Assembly: GCA_034440615.1 (NCBI GenBank)
Contig: JAOTOM010004780.1
Location: 400,854-464,853 of the forward strand
Direction: 5' to 3'
Length of the DNA stretch: 64,000 nt
From: Ashinkailepas kermadecensis
Lineage: Eukaryota > Arthropoda > Thecostraca > Neolepadidae
The position numbers were made by a program, and so were the translations under genes. The notes under the pieces are model-generated. The model saw only the letters and a program-made list of their open reading frames with translations. It was not told the origin of the DNA and searched no databases. This document shows positions 45,946-56,647 of the stretch, piece by piece; the stretch's first letter is position 1; each line of letters opens with the position of its first letter.

Positions 45946-48900
45946 GCCGATGAAGCGCCACAAGCAGAGCCGCCGCGCGCTCCGAAGTCGCCGGTGCGCA
46001 GCCAGCGCGTGAGGAGTCCACCGCCGGCAGGCAGCACGGCCACCATGCCGGCGGCCGGCCTGGCGGCTGCAGCGCCGACCGCCGAGGCGGCGCCGGCATC
46101 GCAGCGCGGCCTGTTCTCCCTGCTGCGGCTGTTCCGGCGGCGGCGCTCGCTGTCGGCCGAGCGGCGCCGCTGTCAGACCAGCTCGCCGCCGCCCAGCCGG
46201 CCGGCGCGCGCCTCCAGCGAGGACCGCACGCTCGTCGGCCGGCCCCGCAAGCGCGCCGCGCCGCCGCCGCCGCCGCCGCGGTCGCTGGCGCCGCCCGGCC
46301 GGCCGGCGCGAGGCACCGACCACGTGCGCCACGTGCGCGGCAAGCGGCGCGCGCCGGCGCCGCCGCCGAGTGCCGGCCAGTTCGGCAGTCTGCAGGCGCC
46401 GACGCGCGCCGAGCAGCTGTCGGCTGAGTCGGCGCGCAGTCTGGACCGGCCGGCCAGCCGGCAGACGGACACCCTGGTGCTGGAGGACGGCGTGCTGATA
46501 CCGCGCCGCGGCCGCTCGCCCGAGCCGGGCCGCGTCGAGGCGCGCTCCGTCACACTGGGCCGGCTGGCCGCCGCCGCCGGGCCGCGCTTCTGGTACAAGC
46601 GCAAGAAGCCGGTCCAGGCGCGCGCCGTCGAGCCGAGGGAGCGGCGCGGCCGGCGAGAGCGGCGCAGCCACGCCGCCGCCGAGCCGGACGGCGAGCTAGA
46701 CTGGCTGGCCGACATGGTGTACGCGCGTCAGAGCGTGGCGCCGCCCGACGGCACCGTGGAGCGGCGCCTGCACGTGCTGCGCCACCTCGCCGACCAGGAG
46801 GAGCGTGTGGAGCCGCCGCCGCCTCCACCGCCACCGCAGCCACAGCAACAACCACAGCCACAACCACGACCACAGTCACAACCACAGCCACAAACACAGC
46901 CACAGACACAGCCGAAGTCACAGCCGAAGTCACAGCAACAGTCGGAGCCGCAGCCACCACTGCCCGTCAAACACCGCAGTCCTCTGCGCAGCCTCTTCGG
47001 TCGCGACCGGTCGCCGCGGCAGGCAGCGCGGCAGGCGGCGCGGCCGCGCTTCTCGATGCTGGCCAGCATCAGCGCGCTGGACGCCGAGGCGGCGCGCCTG
47101 ATAGAGGACAGGGCCACCGACCAGGCGGCGACCCTGCCATCACACAGTCAGCTGGGTGCGGCGGCAGCGGCCCTGCCGCCGGCCACGCCGCCGACCGCTA
47201 GGCCGCACGCCGAGCAGGAGAAGGAACGGCAGCAGACGTGTCAGATGATCGCGCTTCTGGTCCGAGAGAAGTTCGAGGACGGCCCAGGTGAGGCCAGAGG
47301 CAGGGTGGAGGCGCTGGGAGAGCGGACTGCCGGCAAAAGCAACTCTGGTTGCGACCCTTCTCATGATGATGCGGCAGGTGTGACGAAGAAAGATGACGCC
47401 AAGTCTACACCGGGTGGCATGTCCCGCAATGGCACTGAGGCCTCTGCGAAGGCGAGCGCTTCCGCCGTCCCGGTGGTCGTCGACACCTGTGATGCTAAGG
47501 GCAGCTCAAAGCCGACTGAGTCGCGTGCGGTCGTGCGGAAACCCAGCTACCCGGCAGAGAGGAACCCTTTTGAGGAGGCGGCGGGCGCAAATCCGTTCGA
47601 CGAAGATGCGAGCGCCGCCGGCGTTCCCATCGTTGGCCACTATGATAACGTGGTCGCCGCAAGCTCGTCTACTAATCCGTTCGACGAAGCGTACCCGGAC
47701 GAGATGAATCCGTTCTGTGAGGACGACGAGTCGAAGACAGCGTGCGGACCGCCACCGACGTCGTCAGGGAAGGCGAACATGGCGACACCGCCTGGTGAAC
47801 ACCGTGCAGCAGGCATTACTTGCACCGCGAAGGAGACTGTACCGCCGCAAAACTCGCCGTGTGTTGGCAGGTCGAGCCGGGCGAAGGCGCCCGACGGGCG
47901 TGGTGCCCATGCGGAGCGGTCGCCCGAGCAGCGGCAGCGTGTGCCGCGCAGCCCAACACCGCGCGCCAGCGCTCCCGCCACCAGCCCGCCACCGCAGGAG
48001 CGGCGCGCCGACCACGCGACACGCCCGGCGGCCGACCAGAAGGGCGGCGACATACCCACCCTGGTGCGCGAGCTCCACCAGTTCCTCGACACGACCGTGC
48101 AGACGATGAGCTCGCCGGGCTGCCAGCGGCGCGCGCTGGGCGGCGGCCGCGGCTGCGCCGACCTGGCCGCCGGCTGGACATGCGGCCGCTGCACGCTCGT
48201 CAACGTGGCCGCGCTGTCGACGTGTCAGGCGTGCGGGGGCCGCAGGTCGGGCGTCGACCGGGGCGCGGAGATGCGCCGCTGCCTCGGCGACGGCCCGCCG
48301 CAGCCCTCGCAGCGCTGCGAGAGTCTCGGCATCGTGCAGGGTGGTGTGGCGCGCCGGGTGGCCGCCTGGCCGGCCGCCGACGCCACCCGCTCACTCAGCA
48401 GGGACGGCGGCGCGGCTGCGCGGCCACCGCCGCTGCGGCGCGCCGGCCACCACAGCCTGGAGCTGGCCGACGACGCGGCCGACCGGCCGGAACAGACGCC
48501 GCAGAAGCTGGCCGGAGATGGCCAACGGGCTGTGGCGGGGAGAGGCGTGGGCGAGGAGGTGGCGCTGGCTGCGGCCGCGACGGCTGGGCCCGGCGGACCG
48601 GCCGGGGACCGGACTGAGTGGAGAGAGGGAGTCGCGGCGAAGGAGCAGCGCGGCGCCGCGGAACCGAAGCCCGCCCCGGCGGGCTCGAATCGCAGCCTTG
48701 GCGGACATGACCAGCCCGGGGATCCGGAGTTGCCGCTCGAGCCGAGAGTCAGGAAGCAGCCGGAAGCAGGGCCGGCGTCCGAGGCTGGTGTCAGGAAGCG
48801 GCCCGCGCTTCCGTCGACATTCGTGGCGCAGCTGCTGCAGAAGGAGTCGTCGGCGACGGCGCCCGTCGCTGCTCCGCCCGACCGCGACACACCCGATGTG

Positions 48901-49600
48901 GACGAGGTGCGGCGCGCCCGCCTCGCCTTCTTCGCGCAGCGCGCGGAGCCGCGCGGCACGGACGAGTCGCGCGCGCGCGACGTCGACGAGCGCCGCTCCA
49001 GCTCGGCCTCGCCGTCGGCCGGCTCGCCGACGGACGCCGACGACGCGGACGACGAGAGCGAGTCGGACTCGTCGGCGTCGGCGTCGGCGTCGGCGCGCGG
49101 CCGCGAGCCGCCGCCGACGCCGGCGGCGCGGCCCGCCGAGCCGGCCGCGCCGCTGCCCGCCATCAAGGAGGCGTCGCCGTCCGAGTACCTGGAGGAGGCG
49201 GCGAGCGGGCCGGCGCGGCCGTCGCCCGACCACGAGTACGAGGAGGTGGAGGTGGCGGCGCGGCCGTGGAAGCTCAGCCCGGCCGAGAAGGCGCGCCGGC
49301 GGCCGGCGCCGGCCGGCTCGCCGCAGTGGCGCGGCGACGCGCTGCTCGTGCCGGACGGCTGCGGCGGCCGCGTGCGCTGCGTCGTACAGCGGGAGCCGGC
49401 CGCGCCGCAGTACGTGATCCGCGGCGGCGTGCTCTACAGCCAGCTGCCGACGCCGGCGGCCGTGCAGAGCCGCGCCGAGCCGCCGCCGCCGCACGGCGCC
49501 ACCTGCAATGGCCACCGCCCGCCGCCCGCCGACGCAGAGGGCGCCACCGGCGAGCGCCCGCGGCTGCGCTCGCTTCCAGGCCAGCTGGAGTCGGACCAAG
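45946..49600 (+). CDS. RBCK1: Large exon: basic/Pro-rich N-terminal region, NPF motifs and NZF zinc finger
   Basis: The acceptor is GGTTCCAG| (phase 0) and the donor CCAAG|GTTAGT (phase 1), leaving 1,218 codons. No start codon with context is needed, because the acceptor frame ADEAPQAEPPRAPKSP is open. Features in order: Arg-rich segments (RLFRRRRSLSAERRR); a possible conserved block ELDWLADMVYARQS; a PQ-repeat stretch; four NPF tripeptides in about 60 residues (ERNPFEE, GANPFDED, STNPFDEA, EMNPFCED; 47560-47720), the ligand of EH domains; and an NZF finger at about 48175-48245 reading GWTCGRCTLVN...CQAC. The NZF has the W-x-C-x2-C-T-x2-N-x6-C-x2-C pattern that binds ubiquitin, the type HOIL-1 uses for linear chains. 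The tail is Ser/Asp/Glu-rich (DDADDESESDSS) and ends LPGQLESDQ|G. GC3 is extremely high. Confidence 0.85.
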
Positions 49601-50649
49601 GTTAGTCGGCGGCGCCGATTTAGAGCGGGTATATTTAGCCGGGCCGTCGCGGCGGGCGGTGCCGGCGCCGGCGCCGCGGCCGCGACAGGCCTTCGGTCCA
49701 GCCGCGGCCCGCCACAGCACGCGGCTTTCGTCCTTACGGCGCCGCTGATAAATGCCGACGGCCTGTGATAGATTAGCCGATTGCTGAGTGGGTGGAATTT
49801 GCATGCGGTGGCGCCGGCTCGTGCGTGGACGTGTTGATGCTGGCCGCGCCACTGTGTGTGGGTGGCGGTGCTAAATCTGCCGGCGACTGGAGTGAACATG
49901 CGAGCGGCCAGCGTGCTACACGTCATGGACTGTTTGGGACGAGGTGGGTGGCCTGGCGGAACCAAAGCGAGGCTCGTCCGTTGTGTCATAATGTGAACGT
50001 CTCGGCTCGCTTCCACGTGTGAGTTTCGTGTTCGCGGTCTGATCTTAACCTGTTTTTCTTCGTGTGCTGTTCGTGCGTTCCCTTTGCATGGTTATTGTCC
50101 TCTCCGTTCCCGTTTTGCAATCCTCTGGAATGTGTTGTGCGTAACTACGACACCAGACAGTGGAAGCCAATCGTGGATGGTCACGGAATACGTTCGCTAT
50201 CTGCCACGTCAAGCTTCGTATGGCAAATCTAGTCATTTGCGCCTGTTGCATTCAACCATGACCATAACATCATCGGTGCTCATTCAACTCAATATACACA
50301 TGCGAAATGATCTGGTTTTGGTTTGATGCCCGCCTATGCTGGCCTCAAATCTATGCTGATTGGCATCAGAAGTCAAACCGGGCTGACGGTTGATCCGCAA
50401 TGTGTAGATGTCCACACTTAGCTTTGAGTGAATAGGCGTGAGCTCAGTGCAAAGCAGCGCAATTTCAAATCAGGCTTGTGTTAAGCTGAGGTCGCATACA
50501 AAACACGGTTTCATCTCAACTACCCATGTAGTTCTACTGTTTATCTGTTACATCGCTGCACAAACTAATCCCATCTTACTGGTGCCTTCAGTCTGTGGAA
50601 TCACAAATCTCGACCATATCTTGACGGTCAGCCGGCGGCTCATTGTCCC
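49601..50649. other. Intron, no gene seen
   Basis: First 1 kb of the intron between the large exon and the tethering-motif exon. Unique, AT-richer sequence. Confidence 0.5.
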
Positions 50650-51537
50650 GGGCTACCGCCCCGCCCCGCCCCGCCCCGCCCCGCCCCGTCCCGTCCCGTC
50701 CCGTCCCGTCCCGCCCCGTCCCGTCCCCCGTCCCGTCCCGTCCCGTCCCGTCCCGTCCCGTCCCGTCCGTCCCGTCCCGTCCGTCCGTCCCGTCCCGTCC
50801 CGTCCGTCCGTCCGTCCGTCCGTCCCGTCCCGTCCGTCCGTCCCGTCCCGTCCCCGTCCCGTCCCGTCCCGTCCCGTCCGTCCCGTCCCGTCCCGTCCTC
50901 CCGTCCCGTCCGTCCACTCCCGTCCCGTCCACTCCCGTCCGTCCCACTCCCGTCCGTCCCACTCCCGTCCCGTCCCACTCCCGTCCGTCCCACTCCGTCC
51001 GTCCCACTCCCGTCCCGTCCCACTCCCGTCCCGTCCCACTCCGTCCGTCCCACTCCCGTCCGTCCCACTCCGTCCCGTCCCACTCCTCCCCGCCCACTCC
51101 GTCCCGTCCCACTCCCGTCCGTCCCACTCCCGTCCCGTCCCACTCCCGTCCCGTCCCACTCCCGTCCCGTCCCATCCCGTCCTGTCCCACCCGTCCCGTC
51201 CCACTCCGTCCCGTCCCACTCCGTCCCGTCCCACTCCCGTCCCGTCCACTCCGTCCGTCCCACCCGTCCCGTCCCACTCCCGTCCCGTCCCACTCCCGTC
51301 CCGTCCACTCCGTCCCGTCCCACTCCCGTCCGTCCCACTCCCGTCCCGTCCCGTCCCGTCCCGTCCCGTCCCGTCCCGTCCGTCCCGTCCCCGTCCCGTC
51401 CCGTCCCGTCCCGTCCCGTCCGTCCCGTCCGTCCGTCCCGTCCCGTCCCGTCCCGTCCCGTCCCGTCCCGTCCCGTCCCGTCCCGTCCCGTCCCGTCCCG
51501 TCCCGTCCCGCCCCGTCCCGCCCCGCCCCGCCCCGCT
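50650..51537. repeat. (CCGTC)n / CCACTCCCGTC microsatellite array
   Basis: About 890 bases consisting almost only of C, G and T on the plus strand, in pentamers CCGTC with variants CCGTCCGTCC, CCACTCCCGTCC and CCGCCC. Long PSRPVPSRP and GTGRDGTGR ORFs in several frames are artefacts. It ends 56 bases before the exon at 51594. Confidence 0.98.
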
Positions 51538-51593
51538 CTTGTTTACCGCCCAGTTTCGGCGCCTCACCAGTTCCAAAATTTGGCTGTCGACAG

Positions 51594-51723
51594 GCTGTTC
51601 GGACCTGATGGCGGAGCTTCAGCGCGCCATCGACAGAGGGCAGCACAAGGAGGCGGCCGTGTTGGCGCGTAAACTGGCCGCCCTCAAGGCGGAGAAGAGT
51701 CGCCTGGTGACGGCTACAGTCAC
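51594..51723 (+). CDS. RBCK1: Exon for the LUBAC-tethering-like motif
   Basis: The acceptor is TCGACAG| and the donor GTCAC|GTGAGT. It enters needing one base (from the exon ending at 49600, G|GC) and leaves in phase 2. The peptide is CSDLMAELQRAIDRGQHKEA then AVLARKLAALKAEKSRLVTATV. It aligns with the N-terminal helix of HOIL-1 (acidic, L-x-R-A-x-x-x-G-D/Q ... A ... A ... L), the tethering motif that pairs with SHARPIN and supports HOIP binding, directly before the UBL. In human HOIL-1 this motif is the N-terminus; here at least 1,200 residues precede it. Confidence 0.75.
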
Positions 51724-52203
51724 GTGAGTGTAGTCACTGGGGAAGGGACGTGTGTGACTTCCTTCTTTCTACCGACAGAAGTGCATGGTTGTTCTGCGGC
51801 TTCAAAGTTCTCAAATTGCAGCTTCGCCGGTGCAAAGCTGAAAACGTGAACCCATAACAGGTGATATCGCACCTAGTTTTGCACCTCTCAGTGATTTACT
51901 CACAACGTTCCACATCTTGTTACGATGTTATGCGGCACAACCAACAGCTGCCGTACAGCGTGTCTTCAGAATGCCGCCACCATGACTACCCGCTTCGTCT
52001 GGCTACTGTATTGTCCACGTGTTCTTCCAGCACTAGAACGCCGCGATTAGTCGCCGAGGACCAACCTCATGGAACCGGCAGGCACGCCGGGCCATGTGGA
52101 GTTTAGCCGGCCCTGACCGGCTGACCGGATGCTTTTCATTCATTCTACTCAACTGGCGGTGTAGTTGTCGCCCACTGACACGTGACGTGCCGGCACGTTG
52201 CAG
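51724..52203. other. Intron, no gene seen
   Basis: Short intron between the tethering motif and UBL exon 1, without repeats. Confidence 0.6.
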
Positions 52204-52297
52204 CGTCAACCTGCACGTGGAGGACGGCACGTGCCACGTCGGCCCGATCCCGCTCCAGCTGTCGCCGCTGATGGCCGTGCACGAGCTGAAGGCGCTG
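52204..52297 (+). CDS. RBCK1: UBL exon 1 (first half of the ubiquitin-like domain)
   Basis: The acceptor is CACGTTGCAG| and the donor GCGCTG|GTGAGA. One base completes the phase-2 codon and the exon ends in phase 0. The peptide is VNLHVEDGTCHVGPIPLQLS followed by PLMAVHELKAL. It matches the first beta hairpin and helix start of the HOIL-1 UBL (V-x-V-E-D-x-x-x-H-x-x-x-I-x-L-x-V-x-P-x-M-x-V-x-x-L-K). In HOIL-1 this UBL binds the UBA of HOIP. Confidence 0.85.
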
Positions 52298-52329
52298 GTG
52301 AGAACAGCTGTGTCTTGGCGTCGACCATG

Positions 52330-52665
52330 TGCTGCCACCTGGAGTGCTGAACCACCTGGGGGCACTGAGCCATCTGGGGGTACTGAGCCACCTGGGGAGG
52401 CTCAGCCACTTGGGGATGCTAAACCACCTGGGACACTGAACCACACTCGGGGGTACTAAGCCACCTGGGGGTACCGAGCCGCTTGGGGGTGCTGAACCGC
52501 CTGCAGCACTGAACCACTTTGAGCACTGAACCACCTATGGTACTGAACCACCTGGGGGCACTGAACCACCTGGGGGTACTGAATTATCTGGGAGTACTGA
52601 ACCACCTGAGAACCATTTGGGGGTGCTGAACCACTGGAGGATGCTGAACCACCAGGTTTAAATCC
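52330..52665. repeat. ~20-bp degenerate repeat (GAACCACCTGGGGGTACT)
   Basis: About 15 units of CTGAACCACCTGGGGGTACT variants starting about 35 bases after the donor of UBL exon 1. The units do not include exon sequence. Confidence 0.85.
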
Positions 52666-53482
52666 TGCCAGATCTGAAAGGCTGCAACTTTACGGCTCAA
52701 CAGAAATGTTTCCCTGTTCATGCCCTTTTAAAGGAAAGTGCTCTACTACCGGAGAAGCAACTCGTCGAAACGTGTACCATCTCATACATTTGACAGCGCA
52801 GTAGTCCAAATATTATTGACATCGTGCGTACTAACAACTCGTCATAATCCTGCGGACGATTACCACTCATCGCTAGCCTGCGGACGACCTCATATGTTCC
52901 CATGACGTGCCTTGGCGTCGTATGCGAGTGACGCGACACTGGTCGTTTGTGCAGCCTGCTATGCCACAGCGCAGCATAGGGCATCATTGGTAGTTGTGCA
53001 GCGTGGTGTGTCTGAACGTAACATAAAGTATCGTGCGGTGTTGTTATCTCGCGTTGTGACGCAGTATATCAAGACCTACAGTTTGCGGTGCTGCGCTTTG
53101 GCGTATCATGGCGCGTGCTCAGTAGTTCGCGGGCACATTGCGTTGTCACGCATTAAGAAGACAGTGAGACGTGCGGGTGGCAGCTCAGTTTAATAGCAGC
53201 ATAGCAAGACGTGTGGTTGGTAGCTTGTACGTCGTGCGAGAACGAGACGCGTGAAGGTGTTGCGCCTTTAGCTTGTGTGGCGTCGTGGTGTTAACGGCCT
53301 GACGGATCACTGATAGCTTGTGCGTCTCGACGTAGCTAAGTCAGACGTCTTTAGTAGCTTGTGGGTCGTGCCGCCGTGTAATGCCGTCGCGCATCGCCAG
53401 CAGGTTGTACATAGTATCACAGGCGCCATCACGTGACACCGGTGGTTGTGCGTGACCTGACCTTCAGTTGACCTGCCGTCAG
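52666..53482. other. Intron, no gene seen
   Basis: Unique intron sequence up to UBL exon 2. Confidence 0.5.
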
Positions 53483-53630
53483 ATCGAGCGTGACTACCGA
53501 CTGCCGACGTCGTGTCAGCACTGGACCATAGCCGGCGAGATGGTGGCGCCCTCCCGCCAGCACAAGAGTCTGGCCGAGAGCGGTGTCACAGACGGGTCGG
53601 CTGTGTTCCTCTACTTGGAGACGGCTTCAG
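53483..53630 (+). CDS. RBCK1: UBL exon 2 (second half of the ubiquitin-like domain)
   Basis: I chose the acceptor CCGTCAG| (53480-53482) because it gives the same 15-residue spacing between the LK of the helix and the W that HOIL-1 has. An upstream CTTCAG| (phase 0 too) would add five residues. The donor is TTCAG|GTCAGT, leaving phase 1. The peptide IERDYRLPTSCQHWTIAGEM continues VAPSRQHKSLAESGVTDGSA and VFLYLETAS, matching D-Y-G-F-P-x-x-x-Q-x-W-x-I-G ... L-x-x-x-G-V ... A-Y-L-Y-L-L of HOIL-1. The last ~20 bases and donor are repeated downstream. Confidence 0.85.
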
Positions 53631-54260
53631 GTCAGTCCCGTGTGGTGCGGTGTGGTGTGAGCTGATGTGGTGTGGCTCCCCTACTTGGAGACGCTCTCAG
53701 ATCAGTCCCGTGTAGTGTGATGTGACCTGAACTGATGTGATGTAGCTCCTCTACCTGGAGACGCCCTCGGAGCAGTCTCGTGTGGTGTGATGGGACCTGA
53801 ACTGGTGTGGTGTGGCTCCTCTACCTGGAGACGCCCTCAGGTCAGTCTCGTGTGGTGTGATGGGACCTGAACTGATGTGGTGTAGCTCCTCTACCTGGAG
53901 ACGCCCCCAGGTCAGTCTCGTGTGGTGTGATGGGACCTGAACTGGTGTGGTGTAGCTCCTCCACCTGGAGACGCCCTCAGGTCAGTCTCGTGTGGTGTGA
54001 TGGGACCTGAACTGATGCGGTGTGGCTCCTCTACCTGGAGACGCCCTCAGGTCAGTCTCGTGTGATGCGGTGTGACCTGAGCTGGTGTGGTGTGGCTCCC
54101 CTACCTGGATACGCCCATAGGTCAGTCCTGTGTGGTGTGATGTGATGTGACCTGAGCTGATGTGTGGCTCCTCTACCTGGAGATAGCCTCATGTCAGTCC
54201 TGTGTGATGCGATGTGACTTAAGCTAATGTGGTGCGATTGCTGTCTGTGAGCAACCTCAG
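53612..54260 (+). repeat. 70-bp tandem array copying the UBL exon end and donor
   Basis: Each unit holds CTCCTCTACCTGGAGACGCC + CTCAG|GTCAGTCTCG, a copy of the exon end CCTCTACTTGGAGACGGCTTCAG|GTCAGTCCCG, then GTGTGGTGTGATGGGACCTGAACTGATGTGGTGT. About eight units follow the real exon end with a 70-bp period (for example 53821, 53891, 53961). The last units, near 54100-54250, are more diverged. Confidence 0.95.
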
Positions 54261-55238
54261 GTCAGCGTGATGTGATCCTACCTGACGTAACCTGACCTGA
54301 CCTGACCTAACTCGGTGGCGCTGTCTGGTCAGTGTGGTGCAATCTTGCCCAGCCTGATGAGTCCTGACCTGACCTGATCTGGTATGGCGTGGTTTCTCTA
54401 TCTATTGGTGTCTTCTGGTGCGTGCAATGCGAATTTGTCACCTGGCCTACACAATATGTACGGCCTGCAACTTCGTACCAGATCGACACCAACAGACCAT
54501 TGCATCGAAAGCGTTGCCGTCAACACGACGAAATCGATGCAGTCGTTCTGACAATACACATCAACAGCTCAATACGTACAAATGGCACAACCATTTGGTC
54601 AGGCTGTAGAGGGATTGTGTCGTGGTGTACGGAAGGATGCAGCAATTCCACCTACGGCGGCAAAATGTTACAGCTGCTGCCAAGTTTTAACCCGACATCG
54701 AAACAACCACCAGGATGTTTCTATTGCGTGCTCAGCGATGTCAGCAGAAGCTGATCAGTCGAACGACCTGTCTCGGTACACATTTGCTTCTTTGGAATAG
54801 CCCAGCATTTAATCACCGGCAAACATGGCAACTCTTGCGAAGTGTGTCAGACGCGATCACCAGTACAACTTTTGCGAAGGCAGTGAAGGCGAATACGGGC
54901 ATTATCCGAACAATTTCGGATGCTCATGGTCTGGAGCCGAAGTCATTTTATGGATGGTCGGAATCGTTCATTAGGTAGGCGTTCTTCTGAACTGTTTATG
55001 TGTATACGCGGAGTAGAAATTCGCTGTCCTTATATAGCTAATGAAGTCGATGAGCCCTAAAGCTTGCTTTCCCGATAATTTTATCCATGCCTGTATGTAG
55101 CATGGCATGCTACGGATTGTGTGACTGCTAAATGATGTGGAGTGATGTGCGTTGGTAGAACCTGCCGGCTGATTCGGCGGTCGTCGGCAGGTGGCACCGG
55201 AGCCAAGTGTCCGCCCGGACCTGCCGTGTCACCCACAG
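54261..55238. other. Intron, no gene seen
   Basis: Unique sequence between the donor array and the repeat-rich exon at 55239. Confidence 0.5.
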
Positions 55239-55818
55239 CCTTCCTCCGGCCGGGGAGTTCGCCTGCCGTCCGACTGGCCGATCCCGAGCCGCCCTCCGCC
55301 GCCGGCAGACTGGCCGGTCCCCAGCCGCCCTCGGCCGCCGCTAGACTGGCCGGTCCCGAGCCGCCCTCCGCCGCCGGCAGACTGGCCGGTCCCCAGCCGC
55401 CCTCGGCCGCCGCTAGACTGGCGGGTCCCGAGCCGCCCTCGGCCGCCGCTAGACTGGCCGGTCCCCAGCCGCCCTCCGCCGCCGGCAGACTGGCCAGTCC
55501 CCAGCCACCCTCGGCCGCAACGCCGACGGCCCGGGGCGATGCCGCTCGACTGACGCGCACCCCCAGCGGAGAGGAGTTCCACGACGCGACCGACCGGCAC
55601 CCGCCGCCGGCACCGGGCCCCGAGCGCGGCTCACCGAGCCACCAGGGCGTGCCGCCCGGCCGCCAGGCGGCGGTGAAGGGCGTGACGGGCGCCGACAGCG
55701 CCACCTGCGCGAGTGCAGCGCCGCCTGGCGGGCGCGGTGCGAGACTGCGGCGCTGTGACGCCGGTTTGGGGAGCGGGGACCCGCCGCGGGCCGCCCACGC
55801 ACGGCCTGGCCTCGAAGT
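55239..55818 (+). CDS. RBCK1: Low-complexity exon with 12-residue repeats
   Basis: The acceptor is TCACCCACAG| and the donor GAAGT|GTGAGT, a strong site. It enters with two bases completing the phase-1 codon (G|CC) and leaves in phase 2. The first half holds seven to eight copies of a 36-bp unit (RLAGPQPPSAAA / RLAGPEPPSAAG). The second half is TRTPSGEEFHDATDRHPPPA and Pro/Gly-rich sequence. In HOIL-1 the corresponding position holds the NZF finger; no Cys pairs of that type are present here. The function is unknown, and it may be an unstructured linker. Confidence 0.65.
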
Positions 55819-56647
55819 GTGAGTATGAAGTGCGCTGGACCGGCGTGATGTGCACTCGTCTGCAGGTGTTTACTAATAAAAGCATGACCTCTGGATGTAG
55901 TTTCTACGACGATTAACAGGCTATCGACCACCTTCCGTTATTCCGGTAGAGGTGAACACACCGCATCCCGCTCAAAACCGGCTACATGTTGGGGATAGTC
56001 GACGAAAGCCAACAACCGTTTTGGAAATTGCATACGTCAAGCGGCCGACCAAGGCAATGCCAACAATGCTGCAGACTCCTCGCCGATCTTAGTGCGGCTG
56101 ATGACGTGTCTGAGTGTGACGTCACCGTCAGAAGGTCACCGCTAACGATGGCCATGCCTCCAGGCCGCCGCCGCTACCAGCCAAGCGGCGCCACCTGGAC
56201 GCAATGACGTCATCAGACTACGCCTCGAGAGCGGAGGCGACTGCGAATGGCATGACCGGATTAATAGCAGGTCCGTTCTTGAGATGTTTGATGAATGCGA
56301 TGTCGTGAGTATGGGCGTGAAGACAACATTCAGATACGATGTTCATGTGTTTTCAGGCATTAATAATTGAGCATATCACACTCTCATTCAGCCGAATTTC
56401 ACATACAATGGAAGACAAGCGATATGTTTGTTATTCGGTTGTTTATTATGTGTATCGTCATACAGGCTGTGACGTACAGCTGCGATATTTCCTTTTCGCT
56501 TAGTGGATTTGACAGTGGCTGATCAAACTCTCAGCACTCTTCACTTTGGCAGACCACTGAAACATTCTTTCTTCCAGAGTTCGACACTGCTAACTCTCGT
56601 GTCAACGGATTCATGCATACTCTGGCTGATCCGGAGCCCTCTCCAAG
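55819..56647. other. Intron, no gene seen
   Basis: Unique, AT-richer intron. No exon-edge array. Confidence 0.5.

Noticed and set aside
48391..50016. Minus-strand 541-residue ORF
   Set aside because: Antisense shadow of the very GC-rich large exon; stops are rare there on both strands.
50438..51727. Long proline/arginine/serine ORFs (plus strand) and GTGRDG ORFs (minus strand)
   Set aside because: They are translations of the (CCGTC)n microsatellite, open in several frames at once. Only the last part, 51594-51723, is a supported exon.
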